64,000 nt of DNA from Virgibacillus sp. SK37 (GCF_000725285.1 NZ_CP007161.1:3138213-3202212), one strand, 5' to 3'; positions 1 through 8,706 are shown, numbered from the stretch's first letter. Notes: generated from the letters alone by a model not told the origin. Translations and numbers: made by a program.

Positions 1-8
1 CTCCTTTT
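1..8 (-). promoter_or_regulatory. Ribosome binding site of a gene beyond the left edge
   Basis: Read on the minus strand, the last bases of the window are AAAAGGAG, a good Shine-Dalgarno sequence placed about 70 bases after the PTS EIIA stop. A further gene of the same operon, possibly another PTS subunit, probably starts just outside the window. The gene itself is not visible. Confidence 0.4.
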
Positions 9-80
9 AATATATTGCTTAATTCTTTTCCATAATAGGGTTCCTGTGTAATGGAAAAATAAATTTTGTTTTTCTATTTG

Positions 81-500
81 CTACTTATTAATACTAGATT
101 TATTAATTTTTAAATGTTGACAATTCATCAATGCCGCTTCTTTGATTTCATTAACACTCTCGTCTGTAAAGGGGTGATCTTGCCTCATTATAGCTTCAAT
201 TAGCATAATTGAACTTAACCCAGACAATATTTTGATGTCGTAATTTTGGCTTAACTTTAATGCAACATTTGATGTTGTTCCTCCAGATATATCAGTAATT
301 ATTAGAGAATTACTTGGCATTTCTTTTACTTTACGTTCTACTTTTTCGAGGAAACCTTCTAGTGTGTCTTCAGGATTTAGAGGAATTTCACTTACTCCTT
401 CTATTTGGCCTATTATCATTGTGAGTGTGTCCGCAAGAGTTTCACCCCACCCCCCATGAGTTAATAACAAAATTTCGTGCTTAATAGTTTTATCTATCAT
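81..500 (-). CDS. PTS mannose/fructose/sorbose-family EIIA component
   Basis: A small cytoplasmic phosphocarrier of the sugar phosphotransferase system. It takes phosphate from HPr on a histidine and passes it to EIIB. The early LLTHGGW segment carries the expected active His, followed by the alternating alpha/beta pattern of the EIIA-Man fold and an ITDISGGTTSN segment typical of the family. About 139 residues is normal for a stand-alone EIIA-Man. I chose ATG at 500 because AAGGAGG lies 8 bases before it; the upstream GTG at 509 overlaps that site. A ribosome site at the window edge suggests that EIIB/C/D genes follow. The substrate cannot be told from this subunit. Confidence 0.88.
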   Translation of the reverse strand: MIDKTIKHEILLLTHGGWGETLADTLTMIIGQIEGVSEIPLNPEDTLEGFLEKVERKVKEMPSNSLIITDISGGTTSNVALKLSQNYDIKILSGLSSIMLIEAIMRQDHPFTDESVNEIKEAALMNCQHLKINKSSINK

Positions 501-694
501 GATTACCACCTCCTTAATTTTCTTCAGGAAAATAAAACTACTACTTTTGATTTATTTTTAAATCCCTTAACCTGATAGTTATTCAATTAGTATCAAATTA
601 TTCTTAATATATAGATATTATGAAAAAATATTTCTTCATGGATCAAGTTACGTTGTTTTGCAGATTTATTTCATAATTATGATTCTCTAAATAG

Positions 695-726
695 AAAAAA
701 GGCTTCCCTCCGAAGAGAGAAGCCTC
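695..726 (-). terminator. Rho-independent terminator
   Basis: On the minus strand GGCTTC and GAAGCC close a hairpin followed by six T. It lies about 280 bases beyond the reverse transcriptase stop, so the RT transcript seems to continue through the structured stretch at 727-1003 and end here. Confidence 0.75.
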
Positions 727-1003
727 ATTATGATGAACCTCATGATTATGTACGTTGATTATAATGATATATCCTTAATATTATCGTTGTTTCTCCTAAA
801 GACATTTTCTATATTATTTCGGTACCTGGGACTCCGAGACATAACTTAAGAATAAAAACCCCTTTGCCTGGTTATATCCTCACGAACAAACTATTTTTCC
901 TCTGTAATTTTCTCGCTCCCTCGCATTGAAAGAACTCTTATACTTTCAAAGCAGTGGGACCCCAGTAGTTTAGCCTAAGTAGGTCATCTTTTCCATATTT
1001 ATA
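727..1003 (-). ncRNA. Candidate structured RNA downstream of the reverse transcriptase
   Basis: There is no convincing reading frame between the RT stop and the terminator at 695-726. On the minus strand TACTGGGGTCC (near 967) can pair at long range with GGAGTCCCAGGTA (near 830), closing a domain of about 130 nt. Inside is a perfect hairpin TTGAAAG/CTTTCAA (about 926-950). Several defence RT families carry an adjacent structured non-coding RNA that serves as template or partner; assigning that role here is inference. The stretch lacks a recognisable group II intron domain V. Confidence 0.35.
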
Positions 1004-2395
1004 CTAGTACTTGAAATAACCGTTACCATTTTTCCGAGTTACATGGTGACTTATTTTATAACCAATCATTTTGTGTATCTTTCTTCTTCTATTATATACT
1101 TGCTGCATCATGAGGTTATTTGTATATGGAGAGATCTTATCAAAGGCTTCTTGGGACTTCATTGCATAGGTTATGAAATTACCGTAAGGTCTTCTATCTA
1201 TACCTAAATCTGTATAGAGACTATAAATTTGTTTCCGGTATGGTAATTTTTTAGCTTTTTTCTTTGCTTTTGCCTTTTTTGCTTTTTCAATCAGTCTCTT
1301 AGCATGTCGATAAAATTTGTATGGGCTTTTTCCGCGCATCTCAACAGTCTTACCATCAAATACGAACCCCAAGTAATCCATTCTAACTGGTATAGATGAA
1401 TAAAAATCTGTAATCTGGTTTTTATAGTAATAAAAAGCCTTTGTTTTACTACTTTCAATTATCATCCCGTTTACACGGACAACTTCTTCAATGTCTTTAA
1501 GAAAATTCTCGAAATGCCTTGAGTCCTTAACATTATCTTCAGGTAGTACGATAATAAAATCATCAGAGTACCTTCTATATATTCCTCCATATTGATGAAC
1601 CATTCTATTAACCTGTTCATCAAAGTCAATTGCGTAAACATTTGATAAAACAGCACTGGTAGCTGTCCCCTGGGGAATACCTACCTCCAAATTATTTATA
1701 GAAGCAGGATAAAGTGACTTGAATTCTCGAAAATATTTAGGTGAAGAAAAATATTTAAATTGTTTTTGTTGCTTCAATTGCTTATCCGTACCGCAGTATT
1801 TGTGAATAAGCTTTTGATTATAATAGCTATATTTAGTAACAGACTGAAAGACTTTATACCAGTCTTTGGATAAGTTATTTTCATCTATTCTCAATACCTT
1901 ACACATACGATCTTTCAATTTCTGATGGTCTATATTATCAAAGTAACCTTTAAAGTCTCCGATCATAATATAACATGATTTTAGGTTATATATTCTATTA
2001 ATTACCTCTGCGGCATGCTCTATATTACTTTTTCCTTTCTCTTTTTTTAGAGAACGATAAGCAATAGAACTTTCATGTATTGAATGTTCTTTAACCCAAT
2101 TATTGTAATAATTGTTTAATTCCTCTCCGTAATACTTATAAATAAAGTTGTCTATATGGCTTGCATACATAATCATTCGTTTTTTTGCCTTAATCGGACG
2201 ACTATCAGGATAATCTTCATTACGGTAATACTTTTCAGTTTTAGTAAAGTATCGAATAAATGGATAAAAACTATGCGAGTGAATATTTACAGAATTCGTC
2301 ACATAGTCTTTAATCTTCTCATTATAAGTCCGTTTACCATCAAAATGCAGATAGTTTTTGGACTGAAATTGATATGATTTTTTATTATGTATCAT
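1004..2395 (-). CDS. Stand-alone reverse transcriptase (unknown-group / defence-associated RT type)
   Basis: A 463-residue RNA-directed DNA polymerase. Visible motifs are DFKGYFD (about 147-153, first catalytic Asp), GIPQGTATS (239-247), YSDD (276-279, catalytic Asp pair with Ser in place of Ala) and a YLGF block near 341. A long basic insert (about 190-228) lies between palm blocks. There is no maturase X or HNH domain and no intron RNA, so it is not a group II intron protein. The retron NAxxH and VTG motifs are also absent. The overall look fits the unknown-group/Abi-like RTs, many of which are anti-phage DRT systems; the exact group is not assigned. AAAGGGG precedes the ATG. Structured RNA flanks both ends, and transposase and homing-endonuclease genes are close by. 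Confidence 0.8.
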   Translation of the reverse strand: MIHNKKSYQFQSKNYLHFDGKRTYNEKIKDYVTNSVNIHSHSFYPFIRYFTKTEKYYRNEDYPDSRPIKAKKRMIMYASHIDNFIYKYYGEELNNYYNNWVKEHSIHESSIAYRSLKKEKGKSNIEHAAEVINRIYNLKSCYIMIGDFKGYFDNIDHQKLKDRMCKVLRIDENNLSKDWYKVFQSVTKYSYYNQKLIHKYCGTDKQLKQQKQFKYFSSPKYFREFKSLYPASINNLEVGIPQGTATSAVLSNVYAIDFDEQVNRMVHQYGGIYRRYSDDFIIVLPEDNVKDSRHFENFLKDIEEVVRVNGMIIESSKTKAFYYYKNQITDFYSSIPVRMDYLGFVFDGKTVEMRGKSPYKFYRHAKRLIEKAKKAKAKKKAKKLPYRKQIYSLYTDLGIDRRPYGNFITYAMKSQEAFDKISPYTNNLMMQQVYNRRRKIHKMIGYKISHHVTRKNGNGYFKY

Positions 2396-2484
2396 GGTGC
2401 GGTACCCCTTTAATTATTAGAGCAAAGCAAGTATCAATGCAGTCCTTGAATACTACTTACTCAGCACACCCACTACCAATTGAG

Positions 2485-2545
2485 CTCTGATAGCGTACAG
2501 CCATAGTTCACCATAGCTTATGGCTATTTACAGCTATGGGACATC
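2485..2545. promoter_or_regulatory. Overlapping inverted repeats before the RT gene (possible switching leader)
   Basis: Two inverted repeats interlock. CCATAGCT (2511-2518) pairs with AGCTATGG (2532-2539), and AGCCATA (2499-2505) pairs with TATGGCT (2519-2525). The two hairpins are mutually exclusive, as in attenuators or in a non-coding RNA that refolds. They lie about 100 bases upstream of the RT start. Apart from this, 2396-2900 holds no gene I can support. Confidence 0.45.
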
Positions 2546-2899
2546 TGCAAAGTAAACTATTAGAGATTCTTGTTATATTACTATTAGAAGATTGGAGTTG
2601 CCTATCAATGGTTGTACTTCTGATTATTATGAACCTTCTGTACAAGGAGCTGGAATTATTGGCAATCATTTCAATCTCCTGTCGCTCAACTTATAATCTT
2701 AGTATAAAGATTACTATTAAGATCGATTGGTTGAAACAAGTGACCTTATTACCTACGTAATAAGCAAGTCTACTATAACAGCTTGTGAAAATATTGTCAA
2801 CATTTGTAATTTTCATATATTAATAGATAGATTTTAATTTAAATAAGTAGGATATCTTTTAACTCGGGAAGTGATAGGCACTCAAACTTCTACTATTAG

Positions 2900-3473
2900 G
2901 AAGAATGTAATGACCTTATCCGCTCTTATATTGATTTCGTTAATAAATTTGAGGATGAAGTTGAACGCCTAAAAGAACAACTAAACATTTTAATTAAAGA
3001 AACGGACTATCCCTTAAAACATTGACAGAAATAGATACCGTACTGGCAGCGACACTTATTGCAAAAATCGGTGATATCAATTGTTTTTCAAAAAGCTTAA
3101 ACTCGCAAAAATACCAAGGATTGCACTTTCAGAAAATAGTTCTGGTGAAAGTTCAAGCCAATATGCTAATATGCTGGACAACCGAGAATTAAACAAGGTA
3201 TTTTATTTCTTAGCATTAACTCAAATAAGAAAAGAAGCCAATCCCATTATGTACGATTATTTCCAGAAAAAGATTAGAGAAGGACGGAAAAAGAAGCAAG
3301 CGATGGCGTATGTGGAGCGGAGATTAGTTAATATCCTATATCGGATTATGAAAGACAAAGCGCCTTATGTGCAGCCAGAACCAAAAGTTGAAAAAGAAGG
3401 TGCATGGATTATGGCTTTAGAGCGTCGTTTCCTAGAGTTCGGCTTTACATCTCTAATGGACAACAGAATGTAA
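2900..3473 (+). pseudogene. Decayed IS110-family transposase (C-terminal part)
   Basis: The remains of an IS110-type DEDD transposase. One frame carries the segment around IDTVLAATLIAKIGDI (about 3020-3075). After a frameshift near 3080-3130, the other frame carries the SSG segment and the conserved tail with RELNKVFYFLALTQIRK and a basic region. The N-terminal RuvC-like domain is not recognisable, so the gene is dead. No complete IS ends could be defined. The upstream bases around 2864-2890 resemble REP-like pieces seen near 15962 and 16653. Confidence 0.7.
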
Positions 3474-3601
3474 TTGCTTTTCGAGTGATTGTACTTCACC
3501 TTTCATTTATGCAACTGGCTGTTTAACTTATCAGTTTCCGCCGAAGCAAGCCCATATTCAAGAGAATATTCGGCAATTCTTTTCAAATTATAAAGCATCA
3601 A

Positions 3602-3623
3602 AGCAGTGGGGGCTGCCCCTGCT
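3602..3623. other. GC-rich hairpin before the LAGLIDADG gene
   Basis: AGCA-GT-GGGG pairs with CCCC-TGCT around a GCTG loop. The 268 bases between the IS110 remnant and the endonuclease hold only this hairpin and a possible promoter with TATAAT at 3696-3701; its -35 region is weak. Confidence 0.4.
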
Positions 3624-3741
3624 GTTCTTTGGAAGTTTTAGCGAGAGGTGTTAATAGTTAAAGTATTTTCTCTCGTATTAGATTTAGATCTAGGCTATAA
3701 TAAACCATAAGAACGTACATTCTCTATATTAGGAGGCCTAT

Positions 3742-4659
3742 ATGTGTAAAGTTAATACTTACTTATCCCGACTAACTGGTAAGTTATTAGGAGACGGATG
3801 TATTACAAAACAACAAGGCAGAAAGCCAAGATTCCAATTTATACACCGAAAAGAGGATCTGCAATGGAGCAATTATTGCTACGAGTCTTTAAGAAACTTT
3901 ATTCCTCTCAATCCACCTAAATATAAAAAGACTATTGATCCACGGCTCAAAATGGGCATGTCAGAATCCTATATTGTACAGTCAAAAACAAGTACAGCAA
4001 TCACTAGCCTGGAAAGGTTATGGTATGTAAATAGGGAAAAACGGCTACCATTTGATTTTATTACTTGTTACCTGGATGCGGAAGCTTTGGCATGGTGGTA
4101 TCAGGATGATGGTCACCTAAAAAAATGCCAGAATATGCCTCAGAAGATTATCCTCTCAACAGACAGCTTTTCTAAGGAAGAAAATGCCTTCTTGCAACAC
4201 ATTCTTCAGGTGAAATTCAATTTATCTTTTAAGATTGACAGACAAAATCGGTTAATTTTATATGACCAAGTACAAATGAACTATTTTTTAAGGTTAGTTG
4301 AACCATATATGCAACCATGTATGAAAAGAAAAACACTTGATGGTAATTCACCATCAGAAGAACCAATCTTCCCTAGAAGAACTACAATCTATTTGCCTGA
4401 ACATATACTTCTCGTGAAACCTACACAGGAAATTAATCACTCGCTTCGTTATACAAATAAAATCATTTCACAACTGGAGAGCCGGGATTCCTATTTGCAA
4501 TTTTATCAAGCAAATATAAAACATCTGAAACAGCTAAAGGAACTCAGGGGATATCAAATAGTTATTAGTGGTAAGAATGGAAGGAATCTGCAGTTGATTA
4601 AACAACTTATTGGTTGGAATCAGAGTCAGGTTGCATATTGGTGTTTTGAAAATGGATGA
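3742..4659 (+). CDS. LAGLIDADG-type homing endonuclease
   Basis: A 305-residue protein with two LAGLIDADG-like helices. The first is LTGKLLGDG (about 10-18) and the second is LAWWYQDDG (about 116-124), each ending in the acidic residue that coordinates the catalytic metal. The two-motif, roughly 300-residue size fits a monomeric enzyme that cuts a long asymmetric site. AGGAGG stands 5 bases before the ATG and a TATAAT lies at 3696. I see no group I intron core or intein motifs around it, so it appears free-standing. It ends about 70 bases from the broken end of radC, so cutting or gene conversion may have caused that damage; this is inference. Confidence 0.8.
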   Translation: MCKVNTYLSRLTGKLLGDGCITKQQGRKPRFQFIHRKEDLQWSNYCYESLRNFIPLNPPKYKKTIDPRLKMGMSESYIVQSKTSTAITSLERLWYVNREKRLPFDFITCYLDAEALAWWYQDDGHLKKCQNMPQKIILSTDSFSKEENAFLQHILQVKFNLSFKIDRQNRLILYDQVQMNYFLRLVEPYMQPCMKRKTLDGNSPSEEPIFPRRTTIYLPEHILLVKPTQEINHSLRYTNKIISQLESRDSYLQFYQANIKHLKQLKELRGYQIVISGKNGRNLQLIKQLIGWNQSQVAYWCFENG

Positions 4660-4726
4660 TGCTAGTGCAGTTTTTTAAAGACGAACATCTAAGCAGGAAG
4701 ATGCGACGGTGGCCTCTCTGCGGTAG

Positions 4727-5199
4727 CTAATGTAAGAAAGACACAGACCTAAAATATCCTTTTTTCTTCATGGAAACGTATTCTCCATCACCCAGCACTA
4801 TATGGACAAGACATCAATGCCGATAATCTTACCGGCCTCCACTAATCTTTTAGTAACCTCCACGTCCTCCCTACTCTGGACACTACTGCCGCTGGGATGG
4901 TTATGACCTACTAAAATTGAAGCAGCATTACTCAAAATGGTAGGCTTGAAGCATTCCCTTGGATGTACGATGCTTGCATTTAGGCTTCCAATGTGACAAA
5001 TATTGATGTCTGTTGGCTGATTCTTTGTATCTAAACAAACAACAACAAAGTATTCCCTATCCACGTCTCCTAAGAACTGCTTCAACAATTGGTAACCATC
5101 TTCTGGGCTTCGTACACAGCGATTCTTATATAGCATGCTTGATTCCTTCACTAACTTTAGGCTAACGATGTTCACTCGTTTCGCAGATTGTTTTTTCAT
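4727..5199 (-). pseudogene. radC: RadC-family JAB/MPN protein, frameshifted near its end
   Basis: The JAMM motif is present (GHNHPSG followed by SREDVEVT) and the core matches short RadC proteins found on mobile islands. The frame stops at GIDVLSI. One frame over, the sequence continues as HIVLGDGEYVSMKKKGYF to a stop at 4727, which is the expected RadC ending. A one-base loss near 4803-4808 explains the break. The start is set at 5199 because AAAGGAGTG precedes that ATG; the frame stays open to 5274. RadC is a widespread JAMM-fold protein of uncertain role, despite its DNA-repair name. This copy lacks about 25 C-terminal residues and may be inactive. Confidence 0.75.
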
Positions 5200-5280
5200 T
5201 TCCACTCCTTTCTCAAGTAGTTCCAATTGTTTAATAGGTTTCATTGCGTATGATTCATGATTTTTTCTCCCCAAAAATAG

Positions 5281-5313
5281 AAATAGCCCTAATTCCCCGA
5301 AAGGAATTAGAGC
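5281..5313 (-). terminator. Probable terminator after the 104-residue gene
   Basis: CTAATTCC (5289-5296) pairs with GGAATTAG (5303-5310) around a short loop. The T-rich tail on the minus strand is interrupted, so termination is likely but not certain. Confidence 0.5.
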
Positions 5314-5363
5314 TTTTGATAAACTTAAACATGATAATAATATATATCTAAATAATAAGTTAC

Positions 5364-5678
5364 TTATAGATTCTCATCAAAATAATGCTTTTCTTTTAAC
5401 ATTCTAATCTCTTTTAATAATTGAGCAGAAAATCCATTGATATGCTTTTTCTCCATTAAGTTTCTTAAATTATAAATCATTGTATCAACTTTGCCATCTG
5501 TTATTTCAGAGTAAACTGAGCCTATCGTTACTCCGTTGTCATCAGTGATACCATCAATGACCAAAATCCACTTAAAATTTAACTTATCAATATTGGGTGT
5601 AATATATTCTGTTTTAATTGTATATTGATACCCCTCAAACCTTGACTTAAAAGTTATTGGTTTTATTCGGTGTCCCAT
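5364..5678 (-). CDS. Hypothetical protein, 104 residues
   Basis: I do not recognise this family. The protein is soluble, rich in charged residues and beta-prone in its first half (residues 15-60), with a lysine-rich helical C-terminus. No signal peptide or membrane span is visible. It follows the flagellin terminator and has its own terminator, so it seems to be a separate transcript. It lies between the radC remnant and the flagellin gene, which gives no functional clue. Confidence 0.5.
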   Translation of the reverse strand: MGHRIKPITFKSRFEGYQYTIKTEYITPNIDKLNFKWILVIDGITDDNGVTIGSVYSEITDGKVDTMIYNLRNLMEKKHINGFSAQLLKEIRMLKEKHYFDENL

Positions 5679-5696
5679 ATTTAAACCTCATTTCAA

Positions 5697-5730
5697 ATGT
5701 AAAAAGAGACCCTAGTAAACCTAGAGTCCC
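5697..5730 (-). terminator. Flagellin gene terminator
   Basis: On the minus strand GGGACTCTAG and CTAGGGTCTC form a 10-pair stem (with G-U pairs) around GTTTA, followed by five T. It starts 17 bases after the flagellin stop in exon 2. Confidence 0.85.
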
Positions 5731-5746
5731 TTTTAAATAATCTAAA

Positions 5747-7803
5747 TTAACGAAGAAGCTGTAAAACTCCTTGCGGCTGCTGATTTGCTTGAGCTAACAT
5801 AGCTTGAGCAGCTTGAGAAAGAATAGAATTCTTCGTTTGGTTCATCATTTCTTTCGCCATCGTGCGAACATTTACTTTCATAAATGACTAGACTATATCT
5901 TCACCCACTAGCATTTTAGTTGGGGTCGGGCACTTCGGATTCACAATGCTGATGATACACTGTTTCACCTATGGATTTCATCATCATAGCTTTCGCCTAA
6001 GATGGTTTATCCTAGTCGTTGAACCTTCTCCACTCTTTCGAGACAGGAGCTTGGCTGCTGATTGCCCAATCTTTTCTTTTTTCAAACCATCACGCTTGTC
6101 GTTTCCAACTACGTTGTGGCAAGAAAAGCTCTAAGGGGTTTCCAGCAATTCACCCGATAATTATCTCTAACCGTTACCAGCTAGGACGACTGTGCTTGTT
6201 ACTGCTTTTAAGCAGCTAAAGCATAATCTACGTCACGGATACGAGATTCCGCAGCAGTTAGGTTTTCGGAAGATGTACCTAAGTTGTTGATTGTGTGGTC
6301 TAAACGGTTTTGGTATGCACCCAGTTTAGAACGTTCAGCAGAAACTTGTTCAATTGCATTATTAATAGTTTCAATAGCTTTAGCTGCACTTTCGTGTGAA
6401 GTAACATCGAGTGCGGCTTCAACTGAATTATTGTCTGTTCCGTTTGTTACATTAAGTGAATCACTGAATCCATCTTCGCCAGCTTTACCTGTTAACCCTA
6501 GTGCATCTGCACGCATATCACCAATCTCAATTGTCATCGATTGCCCCTTATTAGCACCAACTTGAAAAGTAGCTGTAAAGTCCTTTTTCTCAGTACCATC
6601 TTTAATTTCTAAAGTAGCTTCTTCACCTTTTACGGTAGTTGTAGCAGTTAATGTACCAGCCCCATCGGATGTAAGTTCTACTCCATCTAATTTTTTACCA
6701 ATTTGTGTTGCGATAGTGTCAGCTAGTGCTGTTTCTGAATTATCCGCAGTGGTTTCTTCAAGTACCCTAGAGATATCAACGCCGACTGCTTCTCCCTTAT
6801 AGGTACCATCATTTTGATTATAGAATTCAACCTCTTGCCCATTAATTTCGAATCCTTTACCAACCAAATCTTTAATAGCATCTGTTAAGTCACTACCTGT
6901 TTTAGAGCCAAATGCTGATGTGAAATCAATATCTTCTGTTGCAGCAGTATTACTAGTTGTTCCGACTCCAGCTGTTGCAGTAATGGTACCAGTTCCAGTT
7001 GCTTCAGAAATTGAGCCTTTATTACCATCAAAGTTACCATTAGCTACAGCTGCAATTGTTACAGAGCCATCTCCCTCGTCATTAACCGTAAACTGACCTT
7101 TTAAAGTTTCGTCTGCCTCGATTGCAGCAGTTAATTTGTCCGCAAGTAACGTTCCAGATTTTATAACTCCATCTCCAGTGTTACCGACTTCAGCCGCATC
7201 AATTGCTGTTTCATCGGCACCAGTAAATGCAACTTCTATATTCTTCCCACCAATAGTTAATGAAACAGTTTCACCTTCATTCGCATCAGCACCAACTGTA
7301 ATTACAGCAGAAGCCTGAGTTAGAGATGAGTTACCCGTATCTTTGGCATTAGCTACAATACCTGTTTTCTCTAAATCAACACTACCGTCACCTTTTAGTA
7401 ATGATTGAGTATTAAATTCAGTGGTATTACCAATACGATTAGTTTCAGAAGTTAATTGGTTAATTTCCTTTTGAATTTCATTACGGTCTGTTTCAGTGTT
7501 AGTATCGTTTGAGGCTTGCGTTGCAAGTTCACGCATACGTTGTAGTATATCATGTGTTTCATTTAATGCTCCTTCAGCAGTTTGAAGCATACTTACACCA
7601 TCCTGCGAGTTTTTAGCCGCCATATCCAGACCACGAATTTGTCCTCTCATTTTTTCTGAGATAGCTAGACCAGCAGCGTCATCACCTGCTTTATTAATAC
7701 GAAGACCTGAAGCTAACTTCTCCATTGAACTTGACTGAGCATTTGATGCACTATTCAACTGACGATATGTGTTCAATGCTGCGATATTGTGATTAATTCT
7801 CAT
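5747..7803 (-). CDS. hag: Flagellin, interrupted by a group I intron
   Basis: The structural protein of the flagellar filament. Exon 1 (6223-7803) encodes the conserved N-terminal D0/D1 region starting MRINHNIAALNTYRQL, a long variable alanine/threonine-rich centre, and the C-terminal D1 region up to RDVDY. The open frame then runs into a stop inside the intron. Exon 2 (5747-5857) supplies AKEMMNQTKNSILSQAAQ and the usual ending QQPQGVLQLLR. Joined, the protein is 563 residues. Without splicing it would lose the last 36 residues, including the C-terminal D0 helix needed for polymerisation and export. GGAGGTAAGG precedes the ATG. A SigD promoter and a csrA remnant lie upstream. The leader contains several GGA motifs of the CsrA-binding kind. 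The coordinates include the intron. Confidence 0.93.
5858..6222 (-). ncRNA. Group I self-splicing intron within the flagellin gene
   Basis: About 365 nt without an ORF. Signature elements on the minus strand are P (AATTGCTGGAAAC, 6138-6150), Q (AATCAGCAGCC, about 6053-6063), R (GTTCAACGACTA, 6013-6024) and S (AAGATATAGTC, 5891-5901). GACTA of R and TAGTC of S form the P7 helix. CATTTA/TAAATG (5869-5886) forms P9. The 5' exon end GATTAT can pair with GTAA of the intron, giving the required U-G pair at the splice site; the intron then ends in G at 5858. A junction shifted by 3 bases gives the same protein. Group I introns in flagellin genes have been reported in a thermophilic bacillus, so this is a known but rare arrangement. 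Confidence 0.92.
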
Positions 7804-7873
7804 TTTTCCTTACCTCCATGTTTTGTTTTTTAACAAGTCACATCCATTTGACCTGTTACATATAATAGCTCCA

Positions 7874-8062
7874 TTAATTGGAGTTACTACCGTTGTGTAG
7901 CTGCCCACGAACAATTTGAAATTCCCGTGGAGCATTGATACGTAATTAGGTAAAGTTTCCGAGTTTGTCTTCTCGCTTTACCACTTCAATCTCAATCTTT
8001 CTTCCTTGAGCATCTATCATATATACCTTTTCACCAGGCTTTCTACCAAGTGTAAGTCCCAT
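7874..8062 (-). pseudogene. csrA: Carbon storage regulator CsrA with an in-frame stop
   Basis: CsrA is a small dimeric RNA-binding protein that blocks flagellin translation in Bacillus. Here the frame starts MGLTLGRKPGEKVYMID with a ribosome site AAGGATG, and reaches TAA at 7946-7948 after GNFT. It then continues in the same frame as LRINAPREFQIVRGQL, the conserved CsrA C-terminal strand and GGA-binding region. One nonsense change explains this. Truncation removes the RNA-binding C-terminus, so the copy is probably inactive unless the stop is read through. It sits directly before hag, as csrA does in Bacillus subtilis. Confidence 0.8.
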
Positions 8063-8094
8063 AGATATCATCCTTCTTGATGCTTATATTACTT

Positions 8095-8122
8095 ATATCG
8101 GACGAGCTATAAGTAATGTTTA
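8095..8122 (-). promoter_or_regulatory. SigD-type (flagellar) promoter for csrA-hag
   Basis: On the minus strand TAAA (8119-8122) is followed, after 16 bases, by TCCGATAT with CCGATAT at 8095-8101. This matches the Bacillus SigD pattern TAAA-N14-16-GCCGATAT except for one base. It lies 33 bases upstream of the csrA remnant start and would drive csrA and hag together. Confidence 0.8.
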
Positions 8123-8250
8123 GTAATTTAACAAAAAAATTCTAGAAATAGTTTAAATCTTTTTTGCTACTTCAATTTAGTAGTTTTTGCACTCAAAAAC
8201 ACACAATCCGTAACCAAACTATATGACATAACCAAATAATAACTCATTCC

Positions 8251-8274
8251 GTGTGAATACCCTATTCCTCACAC
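8251..8274. promoter_or_regulatory. Inverted repeat before the XRE regulator, possible operator
   Basis: GTGTGA and TCACAC are separated by 12 bases and lie 42 bases before the XRE start codon. The position suits autoregulation by the HTH protein, but no second copy supports this. Confidence 0.35.
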
Positions 8275-8316
8275 ATTTTGTGGTATTTTTTAGGCGTGCA
8301 GGAAGAGGTGTTTGTT

Positions 8317-8706
8317 ATGAAGGGACTTGGGCAGCGGTTGGAGAATCTTCGTGAGCGTTCTGATTATAAGCAAAAGGAAATTAGTGCGTTATTAGGCTTC
8401 ACTACCAATGTATACGGAATGTATGAAAGGGAAGAAAGGGCCCCTTCCTTAGATACGCTCGTGGAGCTTGCTGACTTCTTTCATGTATCGGTGGACTATC
8501 TCCTTCGCGGGAAGGAATTTGATCCATCAGAGGAACTTCCAACTGAGATGTTAGATCTCAAGCGCCTACTAAAAATCTACAGAAAAAAAGGCATAAAAAA
8601 ACCAAGTATATTACGTGTAGAAGATTTTACTTCCCTATCCGCAAGTGACTTGGCCTTTTTGGATAATATCATTAAATTGTACCTCGAAAAGGATAACGAT
8701 CAGTAA
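8317..8706 (+). CDS. XRE-family HTH transcriptional regulator
   Basis: A 129-residue DNA-binding protein. The N-terminal helix-turn-helix spans about residues 5-62 and includes KQKEISALLGF and SLDTLVELADFFHVSVDYLL, a pattern common in phage and plasmid repressors. The C-terminal half has no recognised domain and is probably for dimerisation. ATG at 8317 follows GGAAGAGG; an earlier in-frame ATG at 8278 lacks a ribosome site. It stands just before a sigma factor and a DnaD-like gene on the same strand, which suggests a regulator of that small accessory module. Confidence 0.8.
   Translation: MKGLGQRLENLRERSDYKQKEISALLGFTTNVYGMYEREERAPSLDTLVELADFFHVSVDYLLRGKEFDPSEELPTEMLDLKRLLKIYRKKGIKKPSILRVEDFTSLSASDLAFLDNIIKLYLEKDNDQ

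Noticed and set aside
1004-2395. Group II intron maturase
   Set aside because: No maturase or endonuclease domain and no domain V-like hairpin in the 300 bases after the gene; the terminator follows directly.
2536-2760. 74-codon plus-strand frame before the IS110 remnant
   Set aside because: No family resemblance and no ribosome site; it may include decayed IS sequence but I cannot show it.
3742-4659. LAGLIDADG gene as part of a group I intron or intein
   Set aside because: No P/Q/R/S core on either side and no splicing-domain motifs in the protein.
5946-6219. Small plus-strand frames over the intron
   Set aside because: They lie antisense to the group I intron and the flagellin gene, without ribosome sites; they are shadows.
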